This document shows, piece by piece, positions 33,476 through 42,406 of a DNA stretch of 64,000 nucleotides. Positions within the stretch are counted from its first letter, which is position 1, and every line of letters begins with the position of its first letter. Source of the DNA: JBBQFI01 sp038321775 (GTDB taxonomy: Bacteria > Verrucomicrobiota > Verrucomicrobiia > Chthoniobacterales > UBA10450). Position numbers and translations under genes: made by a program. Where the stretch lies: contig JBBQFI010000005.1 of the NCBI GenBank assembly GCA_038321775.1, positions 124,001-188,000 of the forward strand. The letters run 5' to 3'. The notes below the pieces were generated by a model. The model saw only the letters and a program-made list of their open reading frames with translations, did not search any database and had not been told where the DNA came from.

Positions 33476-33567
33476 AACGCAACGTCCTTTGATTGAATCA
33501 AAGGACAAGCAAAGATCTCGACCCGCCCGCGACTGGCGCAATGGAGTCTTCTCGCTACCTTGGGCGG

Positions 33568-34818
33568 ATGGTTTCGGAAACCGTTGAACTGCGAGGACAT
33601 ATTATTGATTCGTTGATTCTGCCAAAAGTGCTGGACGAAATTCTGGCGCGCCGCGGCAATTTCAAGATCCACGAAATCAAAATCGGACAGAATCGAGTCG
33701 ACCAGAGTTTCGCGCGCATCGAAGTTTCGGCGGACTCGTCCGAAAAACTCGACGATCTCATTCTCCGTTTGCGGCAACACGGAGCGGAAGTTGTCGAACA
33801 AAAGGATGCGCAACTCGCCGCCGCGCCGGCCGATGGCGTTTTTCCGACGGGATTTTACGTTACAACCAATCAACAAACATTCGTCCGCATCGCCGGAAAA
33901 GAAATCGAAGTGAAGCCGGCCATGATGGATTGCGGCATCGCGGTGGATCGCGCCGCGGGATGCGCGAAGGCGATAAAGTTTTACGACGTGCAGCGTGGGA
34001 TGGAAGTTGTTGTCGGTCACCAGGGAATCAAGGTCTCTCCGGTGCAACGATCCACGTCGCACACCGACATTTTTGAATTCATGGCCGGCAACGTCGCGAT
34101 CGAGCGACCGAAAAGCGCCGTGATTTGCGAGATCGCACGCGAATTGAAAATCGCACATGAAGGCGGAACAAAAATTCTTGTCGTCGCGGGCGCCGCCGTT
34201 GTGCAAAGCGGTGCGGGCGAACATCTCGAAAAATTGATCGAATGGGGTTACGTCGATCTGCTTTTTGCAGGGAACGCGTTTGCTTTACACGACATCGAGA
34301 GCGCGCTTTTTCGCACCTCGTTAGGCGTCGACTTCGAAAAAGTCGACCTGGCCGATGTGAGTTACGAAAATCAAATGCACGCCATCAATGCCATTCGCGC
34401 CGCGGGTGGAATCGCAGCGGCCGTCGACAAAAAGGTTTTGCAACGCGGGGTTATGTTCAATTGCGTCCGACACAAAATTCCTTTCGTTCTCGCGGGTTCG
34501 ATTCGAGACGAAGGTCCGTTACCCGAGGTCGTTACCGACGCGATTGATGCGCAGAAAGCGATGCGTGAAAAAATTGGCGGCGTGAAAATCGCGTTGCTCA
34601 TGAGCTCGACACTCCATTCCATGGCGGTAGCGAGTTTGCTGCCGGCAGACGTAAAAACCCTTTGCGTCGATATTAATCCAAGTGTGATCAGTCATCTGAC
34701 TGATCCCGGAAATTTCCAAGCCGTGGGATTGATTACTGATATCGAACCGTTTCTACGCGAACTGACTGGTTGTCTGGAGTCGTTAGGCGCACCGAAGAAA
34801 AGCGGCGGACGAGCGTAA
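33568..34818 (+). CDS. LOR/SDH-domain protein, probable ornithine cyclodeaminase
   Basis: This is a TIGR00300-type protein of about 416 residues from ATG 33568 (ATG 33541 is possible). VELRGHIIDSLILPKVLDEIL opens it. GFYVTTNQQTFVRI and the substrate-pocket segment MMDCGIAVD follow, with a Rossmann region containing VVAGAAVVQSGAGEHL and LLFAGNAFALHDIESAL. Archaeal homologues are NAD-dependent ornithine cyclodeaminases that make proline. In cyanobacterial AgrE the same domain is the C-terminal half behind an arginine dihydrolase. Here that dihydrolase is the next gene, 11 bases downstream, so the pair probably converts arginine via ornithine to proline. Confidence 0.85.
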   Translation: MVSETVELRGHIIDSLILPKVLDEILARRGNFKIHEIKIGQNRVDQSFARIEVSADSSEKLDDLILRLRQHGAEVVEQKDAQLAAAPADGVFPTGFYVTTNQQTFVRIAGKEIEVKPAMMDCGIAVDRAAGCAKAIKFYDVQRGMEVVVGHQGIKVSPVQRSTSHTDIFEFMAGNVAIERPKSAVICEIARELKIAHEGGTKILVVAGAAVVQSGAGEHLEKLIEWGYVDLLFAGNAFALHDIESALFRTSLGVDFEKVDLADVSYENQMHAINAIRAAGGIAAAVDKKVLQRGVMFNCVRHKIPFVLAGSIRDEGPLPEVVTDAIDAQKAMREKIGGVKIALLMSSTLHSMAVASLLPADVKTLCVDINPSVISHLTDPGNFQAVGLITDIEPFLRELTGCLESLGAPKKSGGRA

Positions 34819-34829
34819 GGATTGGTGCG

Positions 34830-35636
34830 ATGCGACATTTGCTGCTTTGCCCGCCGGATCACTACGGCATCGAATACGAGATCAATCCTTGGATGAGTCG
34901 CGCGCGCGGCGCCGATATCGAAGCGACAAAAGCGCAGTGGAAAGGTTTATTTGAAAAGCTTTCCAGCCTCGATTGCCAGATCGATCTCGTCCCACCGCAG
35001 CCGAAGCTTCCTGATATGGTTTTCACGGCCAATGCCGGTCTCACGGTTGGGAAAAAATTTATCCCCAGTAATTTTCGCCATGTCGAACGGGCCGGCGAAG
35101 CACCGCATTTCGCGCGATGGATGAAGGAGCATGGTTACGAAGTGATTTGGTTGCCGGAGAATCTTTACTTCGAAGGTGAAGGCGACGCGCTTTTCGTAAA
35201 GGACGCACTCTTTTGCGGTTATAAGTTCCGCTCCGACATCAACTCACACCGCGCGGTGGCAGATGTTCTCGGTTGTCTGGTCATTTCCGTTGAGCTGGTC
35301 GATCCGCGTTTCTATCATCTCGATACCTGTTTTTCTCCACTTCCGGACGGAGGAGCTGCGTGGTTTCCGGCGGCATTCGATGAATATGGTCAGCGCGCGA
35401 TTCGCGAACATGTTGGGGATTTAATCGACGTCGTCGAAGAGGAAGCCGCGCATTTTTCCTGCAACGCGGTTGTCTTGGAAAAAGATATCGTCCTGCCTGA
35501 AGGAGCGCCGAAATTGGTAAATGCTTTGCGCGATCGCGGGTTCAATTGTCATGCACTGCCGATGACGGAATTCCTGAAGGCGGGCGGCGCCTGCAAGTGT
35601 CTGACGATGTTCATGCCACAGCGCGAAAACGCTTAG
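34830..35636 (+). CDS. Arginine dihydrolase-like (ArgZ/amidinotransferase fold)
   Basis: The product is 268 residues with a beta/alpha-propeller guanidine-group hydrolase fold. LLLCPPDHYGIEYEINPWM at the N-terminus closely resembles cyanobacterial ArgZ/AgrE. FTANAGLTVG, FEGEGDALFV and YHLDTCFSPLPDG supply the expected acidic and His residues. The catalytic Cys is in GGACKCLTMFM near the end. Relatives include arginine dihydrolase and dimethylarginine dimethylaminohydrolase, so the exact substrate should be tested. ATG 34830 is chosen because the conserved start follows at once. It is coupled with the LOR/SDH gene. Confidence 0.85.
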   Translation: MRHLLLCPPDHYGIEYEINPWMSRARGADIEATKAQWKGLFEKLSSLDCQIDLVPPQPKLPDMVFTANAGLTVGKKFIPSNFRHVERAGEAPHFARWMKEHGYEVIWLPENLYFEGEGDALFVKDALFCGYKFRSDINSHRAVADVLGCLVISVELVDPRFYHLDTCFSPLPDGGAAWFPAAFDEYGQRAIREHVGDLIDVVEEEAAHFSCNAVVLEKDIVLPEGAPKLVNALRDRGFNCHALPMTEFLKAGGACKCLTMFMPQRENA

Positions 35637-35660
35637 ACAAAATTGCAGCGGACGTCGCCA

Positions 35661-37424
35661 TTAACCCAGCCCATCACGTTTCGCTCGCAGGACTGTTTCG
35701 ATTTTCCCTAACGGTAAACAATTCATCACGTCAGCTTTCGTTAGCCAACCTTTCCGCGCGACGCCAATGCCGAAACGCAATTCCTGTAAGCGCTCGACGC
35801 GATGCGCATCAGGATTAATCACGCACTTCACTCCCTTTGCTTTCGCGAGAGGCCACCAGCGCCAATCGAGGTCGAGGCGTTTCGGCGCGGCGTTGATTTC
35901 GATCCAGGTTCCAGTTTTCGCGGCAGCTTCGATCACCGCGGGAATGTCGATCGCGTAAGCATCCCGTTTCAAAAGCAAGCGACCGGTTGGATGAGCCAGC
36001 ATCGTGACGTACGGATTTTCCAGCGCGCGGATGACTCGCTCCGTCATCTGCGCTTCCGACAAATTGAAGGCGGAATGAATCGAGGCCACGACGAAATCCA
36101 ATTGCGCCAGGACGTCATCTTCGAAATCGAGCGTGCCGTCGCGCAGAATGTCGCATTCGACTCCCGCAAAAAGACGAAAGCCGTCGAACTTCGCATTCAG
36201 CTTTTTGATCGCGGAGATCTGCGCTCGCAAACGATCGACATCGAGGCCGTGCGCTTGAACTGAACTGCGGCTGTGATCGGCGATGCCAAGATATTGTAAA
36301 CCCAGCTCCTGCGCCGCAGCCGCCATTTCTTCGAGCGTGTTGTGGCCGTCGCTCGCACTGGTGTGGCAATGAAATGTTCCGCGCAAATTCGACAGCTCGA
36401 CCAAGCGCGGCAATTTTCCAGCGGCTGCGGCTTCGAACTCGCCGCAGTTTTCGCGCAGTTCCGGTTCGACGTAATCGAGTTCAAGCGCGCGATAAAGCTC
36501 GGCTTCGTCGCGAATCGACGGAATCTTTCCAACGAGCAGTTTCCTTTTTGTTTTCGGATCAACCGGCGCGGGCGCGATTCGGTATTCGTTTAAGGTCCAG
36601 CCGCGTTGCAGCGCGCGGTTTCGCATCACGATGTTGTGTTCCTTGCTGCCGGTAAAATAATTCAGCGCGAATGGATATTCGGCGGATGTGACCACGCGCA
36701 AATCGCACTGAATTCCTGAGCGCAAACGCACGCTGCTTTTCGTCGGCCCCTGCGCAATCACGCTTTCCACGAGCGGATGTTCGACAAACGATTTGGTGAT
36801 CGCGGCCGGCTCTTTCGTCGCCACGATGAAATCCAAATCGCGCACGATTTCCTTGTGGCGACGATAACTTCCCGCGACGCAAACCTGCGACGCGTCGGGA
36901 TGGGCGCGTAAATCGGTTTGCAACGATTCCGCTTCCGGCGCGATTTCACCGAGTTGGAACGAGCCAACGTGCTTCGCGCGCGTTGCGATGGATTGGGAAA
37001 GTTTTTCCTGCGTGGTTTTACCGAAACCGGGAAGCTCCGCTACTCTTCCGCTCTCGCACGCCGCCTGCAGTTCCGCGATGGAACTGACCTGCAGTTTCTC
37101 GTAGAGCGCTTTGATTTTTTTCGCGCCCAATCCCGGAAGGGTAAACAACTCCAGAATGGCGCCGGGAAATTCCGCGCGCAGTTCTTCGAAAAATTTCAAC
37201 GAACCCGTTTCGGCGAGCTCTTTTATTTTCGCGGCAATCGCTTTACCGACACCGGGAATTTTCTCCAACGTTTCCTCGTCTTTGAGATCGCCCAGATTGC
37301 CGCCGAAAGTTTCGATGGAACGCGCCGCGTTGGTGTAAGCGCGAATCTTGAAAGGATTTTCACCTTTCAACTCCAGGAGCGTCGCGATCTGCTCCAAAAC
37401 TTCGGCGATGCCTTCTTTCGTCAT
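35661..37424 (-). CDS. polX: DNA polymerase/3'-5' exonuclease PolX
   Basis: This 587-residue bacterial PolX has N-terminal helix-hairpin-helix segments (LEKIPGVGKAIAAKIKEL, FTLPGLGAKKIKALY, LPGFGKTTQEKL). The family X nucleotidyltransferase core has CVAGSYRRHKEIVRDLDFIV with the DLD metal site. A C-terminal PHP exonuclease domain follows (FHCHTSASDGHNTLEEM, GIADHS, GVECDIL). It fills gaps in base-excision repair with proofreading from the PHP domain. It is convergent with the arginine dihydrolase gene. Confidence 0.95.
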   Translation of the reverse strand: MTKEGIAEVLEQIATLLELKGENPFKIRAYTNAARSIETFGGNLGDLKDEETLEKIPGVGKAIAAKIKELAETGSLKFFEELRAEFPGAILELFTLPGLGAKKIKALYEKLQVSSIAELQAACESGRVAELPGFGKTTQEKLSQSIATRAKHVGSFQLGEIAPEAESLQTDLRAHPDASQVCVAGSYRRHKEIVRDLDFIVATKEPAAITKSFVEHPLVESVIAQGPTKSSVRLRSGIQCDLRVVTSAEYPFALNYFTGSKEHNIVMRNRALQRGWTLNEYRIAPAPVDPKTKRKLLVGKIPSIRDEAELYRALELDYVEPELRENCGEFEAAAAGKLPRLVELSNLRGTFHCHTSASDGHNTLEEMAAAAQELGLQYLGIADHSRSSVQAHGLDVDRLRAQISAIKKLNAKFDGFRLFAGVECDILRDGTLDFEDDVLAQLDFVVASIHSAFNLSEAQMTERVIRALENPYVTMLAHPTGRLLLKRDAYAIDIPAVIEAAAKTGTWIEINAAPKRLDLDWRWWPLAKAKGVKCVINPDAHRVERLQELRFGIGVARKGWLTKADVMNCLPLGKIETVLRAKRDGLG

Positions 37425-37485
37425 GCTTTGACGAAACCGTTATCCAGGATTCTCGCGGCGTCGATTGCCGAGAACAAGGAGCGCT

Positions 37486-38085
37486 TCACATCCGGCCGCG
37501 CCGTTTGTAAAAATCGTAACGCTGAATGATCGAGTCGACGTAATTGCGTGTGCCGGGAAAATCGATGTTGCGCCGGAACGAACTCCCTGAGATGGCGACG
37601 TCATCACCACCGGCCCAGCGTTGCGCGCGGCTCGCGCCCGCGTTGTATTCGGCGAGAGCAAACGCGGTCGGCTCCGCTTCATGGCTCCAATGTTTTACTG
37701 CCCGCTGCAGATACCACAGACCGGCTTCGAGATTTTTTTTCGGATCGAAAAGCTCTTCGACTTGAAAATTACCGATGTGATTTTCCCGCGCCCATTCGCT
37801 CGCGGCGTTCTCGCTCACCTGCATGAGACCGCGTTCGCCGGCGGTCCCGAATTTTTTCGGATCGAACCGGCTTTCGCGCCAGACAATCGCTTTCGCCAAC
37901 ATCGGATCGATCCCGTGCTCAGCCGCGACCCCACGAATCAAGCTGTCGTATTGATGGAACCGCGCCGGACTGATCCATTCGTAAAAGGTGTAAACCGAAT
38001 CGCCGGATCGAAAGGCGAAATACGAAAGCCCGGCCGCTCCGGCGAGCAACAGGCAAATGATCAGCTTGAAAAGGAATCGCATCAT
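37486..38085 (-). CDS. Soluble lytic murein transglycosylase-like protein
   Basis: The product is 199 residues with an N-terminal membrane anchor or signal (LFKLIICLLLAGAAGLSYFAF) and an SLT domain: KAIVWRESRFDPKKFGTAGERGLMQV with catalytic Glu, NLEAGLWYLQRAVKHW, and ALAEYNAGASRAQRW. It cleaves glycan strands of peptidoglycan to 1,6-anhydro ends. It lies upstream of polX on the same strand, with a gap of about 60 bases, and is divergent from priA. Confidence 0.92.
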   Translation of the reverse strand: MMRFLFKLIICLLLAGAAGLSYFAFRSGDSVYTFYEWISPARFHQYDSLIRGVAAEHGIDPMLAKAIVWRESRFDPKKFGTAGERGLMQVSENAASEWARENHIGNFQVEELFDPKKNLEAGLWYLQRAVKHWSHEAEPTAFALAEYNAGASRAQRWAGGDDVAISGSSFRRNIDFPGTRNYVDSIIQRYDFYKRRGRM

Positions 38086-38165
38086 GTCGCGGGCAGAACA
38101 TGGCCGATTCCTGACACAGTGAAAGTTGGATAACTGCGCGAAGACGGAGAAGTTTTGGTCTGCCC

Positions 38166-40397
38166 ATGACCGAATCTCGATACGCTCGCGTGATCATCGA
38201 TCGATCGATTCATCGCGAACTCGATTATCTCGTGCCGGAAACGCTGGTCGATCGAATCGATATCGGCTCGCGCGTGCGCGTTCCGTTTCGCGAAAAATCG
38301 GCACTCGCCACGGTCGTTGCCATGCTGGACAAAAGCGATGCCGAGGGAATTCGACCGATCGAAGCGGTGCTCGGCGACAAACCAGTTTTGAGCAAGCCTT
38401 TGCTCGAGCTGTCGCGCTGGATGGGCGCGTACTATTGCTGTCCAATCGAAACCGTTATGCGCAGCCTGCTTCCGCAGGTGATTCGCCGCGGCGAGGTTGG
38501 ATGGAAGAAACAACTATTCGTTAGGCGAGCGCGCGAAATCACATCCGATGACGTGGAAAAATTGCGGCGCCGCGCACCGAAACAGGCGGAATTGCTCGAA
38601 GCGATCGCGCGCTTAACCGAGCCGGTTGCCGCTGCCGAATTCCTGCGCAAGCAGTCGCTCGACAATCAGACATTGCGCGCGCTCGTGAAACGCGGTTTTG
38701 CTGTTTTGGAAGAACAATCCGTGCAGCGTGATCCGCATGGCGAGGAGATTTTCATCGCAACGTCCAATCTTGTTCTTAACGAGGAGCAAACGGCTGCGTT
38801 GCGAATGGTGCAGGAAGCGATGATCGACGCTGATTCCGCCAAACCAATTCTGTTGCACGGCGTTACCGGCAGCGGGAAAACGGAAATTTATCTGCAGGCA
38901 ATCAAGATCGCGTTGGAGAAGGGAAAAAATGCGATCGTGCTCGTACCTGAGATTTCGCTTACGCCGCAAACGGTCGAGCGTTTCAAAAGTCGCTTTTCCG
39001 AAATTCAAGACGGCGTGGCGGTTCTGCACAGCCATTTGTCCGAAGGCGAGCGGCACGACGAATGGCACAAGATTCATTCGGGACGCGCGCGCATTGTGAT
39101 CGGCGCGCGCAGTGCGGTATTTGCTCCGCTCGAAAATCTCGGACTCATCGTCGTCGATGAGGAGCACGAAACTTCCTACAAGCAGGAAGAAGCACCGCGT
39201 TATCATGCGCGCGATGTTGCGGTGGTGCGCGGAAAAATCGAAAAGTGCGTTGTTCTTCTCGGCACCGCGACGCCGTCGCTCGAAAGTTACTACAACGCCA
39301 CGCGCGAAAAATATCAGCTCGCCACTTTGACCAAGCGCGTTGACGAAAATCAAATGCCGCTCATTCGCATCATCGATTTGCGGCAGGAACGGCGTAAGGA
39401 GAAAGTAGCAGCGATTCTCGCCGGGAAACTCCGCGACGCCATCGCAGCGCGGTTGGAAAAACGCGAACAAACTATTCTTTTTCTGAACCGTCGCGGTTTC
39501 TCCACATCGCTTCTTTGCAGCAACTGCGGCGAGTCGCGCGATTGTCCGAATTGCAGCGTCGCGCTCACGTTTCATCGCAGCGCGGCGCGGCTGAGCTGTC
39601 ATCTATGCGGACACACCGCAGCCGTTCCAAAAAAATGTCCCGCCTGCGGAGAAGATGCGCTCATCTATTCTGGTTTCGGGACGGAAAAAGTTGAGGCGAA
39701 CGTTTCGCAAATTTTTCCGAAAGCGGTGGTCAAGCGAATGGACGCCGATTCGATGACACGCAAGGACGCTTATCGCGATACGCTACGGAGTTTCCGCGCC
39801 GGCAAAATCGACATTCTTGTCGGCACACAGATGATTGCGAAAGGTCTGCACTTTCCCAACGTCACGCTGGTCGGAATCATTAATGCCGATCTCGCCTTGC
39901 ACATGCCGGATTTCCGCGCGGGCGAGCGCACCTTTCAATTGCTCACGCAAGTGTCCGGCCGGGCTGGGCGCGGCGAAACTTCGGGCGAAGTTTTTGTGCA
40001 AACCTACACGCCGTTCAGTCCGTCGATTCAATTTGCGCGGCACCACGATTTTGCCGGTTACTTCCAACAGGAAATGGAGTTTCGTGAGCGATGTGATTTC
40101 CCGCCGTTCAAGCATGCGGTTCTTATTACGGTTCGTTCCGCGCATGAAGCTCGCGCGAAGTTTTCTGCAGAAACCTTAACGCGCAGGTTAAAGGAATCGC
40201 TGCCTAACGAGTTCACGCTTGGCGAGCCAGCCCCGGCGCCGTTGGAAAAATTGCAGGGGCAATTTCGCTTTCACATTCTGATCCGCGGCGCGGCGATCAT
40301 GCGCTTGAGTCGACTTATTCGCGAAGTTCTTCACAAATTACCCTTTCCCGAAGACGTCGCCGTCGCGATTGATGTCGACCCATACCAGCTGCTGTAA
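38166..40397 (+). CDS. priA: Primosomal protein N' (replication restart helicase PriA)
   Basis: This 743-residue helicase has its DNA-binding domain at the N-terminus (YARVIIDRSIHRELDYLVPETL, then GSRVRVPF). Walker A is GVTGSGKTEIYL and motif II is DEEH in VVDEEHETSYKQEEAPRYHARDVA. Zinc-binding cysteines are in CSNCGESRDCPNCS and CHLCGHTAAVPKKCPACGED. VLVGTQMIAKGLHFPNVTLV and VSGRAGRGE follow. It reloads the replisome at stalled forks. TCGTTAGGC (38518) and GCCTAACGA (40202) motifs lie inside the gene. Confidence 0.97.
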   Translation: MTESRYARVIIDRSIHRELDYLVPETLVDRIDIGSRVRVPFREKSALATVVAMLDKSDAEGIRPIEAVLGDKPVLSKPLLELSRWMGAYYCCPIETVMRSLLPQVIRRGEVGWKKQLFVRRAREITSDDVEKLRRRAPKQAELLEAIARLTEPVAAAEFLRKQSLDNQTLRALVKRGFAVLEEQSVQRDPHGEEIFIATSNLVLNEEQTAALRMVQEAMIDADSAKPILLHGVTGSGKTEIYLQAIKIALEKGKNAIVLVPEISLTPQTVERFKSRFSEIQDGVAVLHSHLSEGERHDEWHKIHSGRARIVIGARSAVFAPLENLGLIVVDEEHETSYKQEEAPRYHARDVAVVRGKIEKCVVLLGTATPSLESYYNATREKYQLATLTKRVDENQMPLIRIIDLRQERRKEKVAAILAGKLRDAIAARLEKREQTILFLNRRGFSTSLLCSNCGESRDCPNCSVALTFHRSAARLSCHLCGHTAAVPKKCPACGEDALIYSGFGTEKVEANVSQIFPKAVVKRMDADSMTRKDAYRDTLRSFRAGKIDILVGTQMIAKGLHFPNVTLVGIINADLALHMPDFRAGERTFQLLTQVSGRAGRGETSGEVFVQTYTPFSPSIQFARHHDFAGYFQQEMEFRERCDFPPFKHAVLITVRSAHEARAKFSAETLTRRLKESLPNEFTLGEPAPAPLEKLQGQFRFHILIRGAAIMRLSRLIREVLHKLPFPEDVAVAIDVDPYQLL

Positions 40398-40435
40398 AGA
40401 GTCTTTTACCTGGCCGCTGGCCTAACAACTACTCG

Positions 40436-40480
40436 CGCTGCGAAACGTTCCCGGCCACAAAAGATTCGTTTCGCACAGCG
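40436..40480 (+). other. Long hairpin upstream of the ABC transporter operon
   Basis: CGCTGCGAAACG (40436-40447) pairs with CGTTTCGCACAGCG (40467-40480) apart from a 2-base bulge, leaving a 19-base loop. It sits between priA and the substrate-binding-protein start at 40507. It could be a priA terminator without a U-run, an operator, or a leader structure. Confidence 0.35.
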
Positions 40481-40506
40481 AAGTGGCTTCGGACATATTC
40501 GCACCG

Positions 40507-41556
40507 ATGTCGTTCCGGAAAACATTGATCGTTGTCGGCTTCGTCTGGCTCACGGTGATTACGCTTCTGCACGCGTCGCTCAATCTGCATTTGTTTCGCT
40601 CGAAACCAGTAACGACCGCGGGCCAAACGAAGTTTCGCATCGGTTTCCTGCCGGTGACCTGTCACCTCACGTGTCCAGTCACTGATTTCATTAACAAACA
40701 GATCACGGGCGAAAGCATATTCGAGCCCATTCGTTTCAATGGCTGGCCGGAATTAAAGGAAGCGTATCTATCTGGATACACGCCGGCGACATTCATCCTT
40801 GCGCCGATGGCGATCGCGTTGCGTGAGCAAGGTGTGCCGATCAAGATTGTTTATCTCGGTCATCGCGATGGATCGGCCGTGATGGTGCACAAGGATTCGC
40901 ACATTTACCGGATGGAAGATTTGCGCGGAAAACGCATCGCGGTCCCGAATCGTTTTTCCAATCAGCGCCTTTTGATTTTTCGCGCACTCAAACAAGCGGG
41001 GATGACGGTGAAAGACGTGGAACTGGTCGAAATGCCGCCGCCCGATATGCCGGCTGCACTTTATTCCAAAGCGGTCGATGCGGTTTCGAGCGGCGAGCCA
41101 TTCATGGCGCAGACGGAAATGGACGGATACGGGCGCGTGCTTTGGCTCACGAAAGATGTCTGGCCGAATTTCATTTCGTGCGTGCTCGCGGTGCACGAAG
41201 AGATGATCAAAACAAATCGCCCCGCCGTGCAGCGTCTCGTCGACGGAATCGCGAAGAGCGGCAAATGGATCGATCAAAGCATGGAGCACCGCATGGAATC
41301 TGCGCAGTTCGTGAGCAAGTTTTATTACAATCAGGATCCGCGTCTGCTCAGTTACGTGCTGAGCAAACCGCCCGATCGCGTGAAGTATACGAACCTCGCC
41401 TTGCGCAAACCTGACTTCGAAGAAATCGAGCAGCTTGGACGCGAAGCCGGTATTCTCAATGGCACTTCACATTTCGAGGATTATACCGACACATCATTCG
41501 TGCGTGACGACACGAAGGTGCAGCCCTACGCGTGGGAACCGGCTGTAAAAAAATGA
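40507..41556 (+). CDS. NitT/TauT-type ABC transporter substrate-binding protein
   Basis: The product is about 349 residues from ATG 40507, with an N-terminal hydrophobic segment (TLIVVGFVWLTVITLLHASL) that is a signal or membrane anchor. The periplasmic binding domain resembles NrtA/CmpA/SsuA proteins: FRIGFLPVTCHLTCPVTDF, LKEAYLSGYTPATFILAPMAIALREQGVPIKIVYLG, and MEDLRGKRIAVPNRFSNQRLL. Substrates in this family include nitrate, bicarbonate, sulfonates and taurine; the ligand here cannot be read. Its stop overlaps the permease start (ATGA). Confidence 0.88.
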   Translation: MSFRKTLIVVGFVWLTVITLLHASLNLHLFRSKPVTTAGQTKFRIGFLPVTCHLTCPVTDFINKQITGESIFEPIRFNGWPELKEAYLSGYTPATFILAPMAIALREQGVPIKIVYLGHRDGSAVMVHKDSHIYRMEDLRGKRIAVPNRFSNQRLLIFRALKQAGMTVKDVELVEMPPPDMPAALYSKAVDAVSSGEPFMAQTEMDGYGRVLWLTKDVWPNFISCVLAVHEEMIKTNRPAVQRLVDGIAKSGKWIDQSMEHRMESAQFVSKFYYNQDPRLLSYVLSKPPDRVKYTNLALRKPDFEEIEQLGREAGILNGTSHFEDYTDTSFVRDDTKVQPYAWEPAVKK

Positions 41557-42395
41557 GCGGCACGCGAGACGTTTTACTCGAACGCGCGCCGGCAAAAGTT
41601 CGGCGGCGAAATGCGACGTGGTTCAGAAATCCTGATTCGCGATTTTTTCAGATCGTTAGGCCAATCGGAATGCTCGCCATATTTTTCACGCTGTGGGGAG
41701 TGGCCGTCCGGCTTTCGCACAGCGACTTGTTCCCCACGCCGATCAATGTCGCCGCGGGCATCGTTGAACTGGCGCAAAAAGGCCTTCTCTTGAAATACAT
41801 CGTCGCCTCGCTCTTTCGCGTGACGTGGGGTTTTACTCTCGCGGTCCTGATCGGTATTCCCGTCGGGCTGGTTCTAGGTTGGTATTCGCGCCTCTTTCAA
41901 GCGTTCAATCCGATCATTCAAATCCTGCGGCCAATTTCACCGATCGCATGGATTCCAGTGGCGATTCTTTGGTTCGGCATCAGCGATGCCGCGCCGATCT
42001 TTCTGATTTTCCTCGCCAGCGTTTTTCCGATAACCGTTTCCGCCATCGCCGCGGTGCAAAACATGCAGCCGGTTTATTTGCGCGCCGCGCAGAACTTCGG
42101 CCTGAGCCGCGGTGAACTTTTTCGGCAGGTGATTTTTCGCGCGAGCCTGCCGCAGATCATTACCGGCATTCGCATCGCGCTCGGCATCGCGTGGCTCGTT
42201 GTCGTCGCCGCGGAAATGATCGCGGTGAACAGCGGCCTCGGTTATCTCATTATCGACGCTCGCAATGCCGGCAAACGTTACGATCTCGTCGTCGCCGGCA
42301 TGGTCATGATCGGGTTGATCGGCCTGGTGCTCGATTTACTCGTTAGGCAACTGGAGAAGTTTGACGAAGTGCGCTGGGGTTACGCGAATCGTTGA
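41553..42395 (+). CDS. NitT/TauT-type ABC transporter permease
   Basis: The product is about 280 residues with six or so transmembrane helices. The coupling loop is RAAQNFGLSRGELFRQVIFRASLPQIITGIRIALGIAWLVVVAAEMI, containing the EAA-like motif that contacts the ATPase. ATG 41553 overlaps the stop of the binding-protein gene. The C-terminus ends shortly before the methyltransferase-ATPase fusion gene. A TCGTTAGGC motif at 42340 encodes part of LVRQ near the end. Confidence 0.93.
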   Translation: MSGTRDVLLERAPAKVRRRNATWFRNPDSRFFQIVRPIGMLAIFFTLWGVAVRLSHSDLFPTPINVAAGIVELAQKGLLLKYIVASLFRVTWGFTLAVLIGIPVGLVLGWYSRLFQAFNPIIQILRPISPIAWIPVAILWFGISDAAPIFLIFLASVFPITVSAIAAVQNMQPVYLRAAQNFGLSRGELFRQVIFRASLPQIITGIRIALGIAWLVVVAAEMIAVNSGLGYLIIDARNAGKRYDLVVAGMVMIGLIGLVLDLLVRQLEKFDEVRWGYANR

Positions 42396-42406
42396 CCAAA
42401 CGAACC

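Noticed and set aside
33493..33567. Longer N-terminus for the LOR/SDH protein
   Set aside because: Conserved family sequence begins after ATG 33568, and the upstream codons overlap the divergent small gene and look non-conserved.
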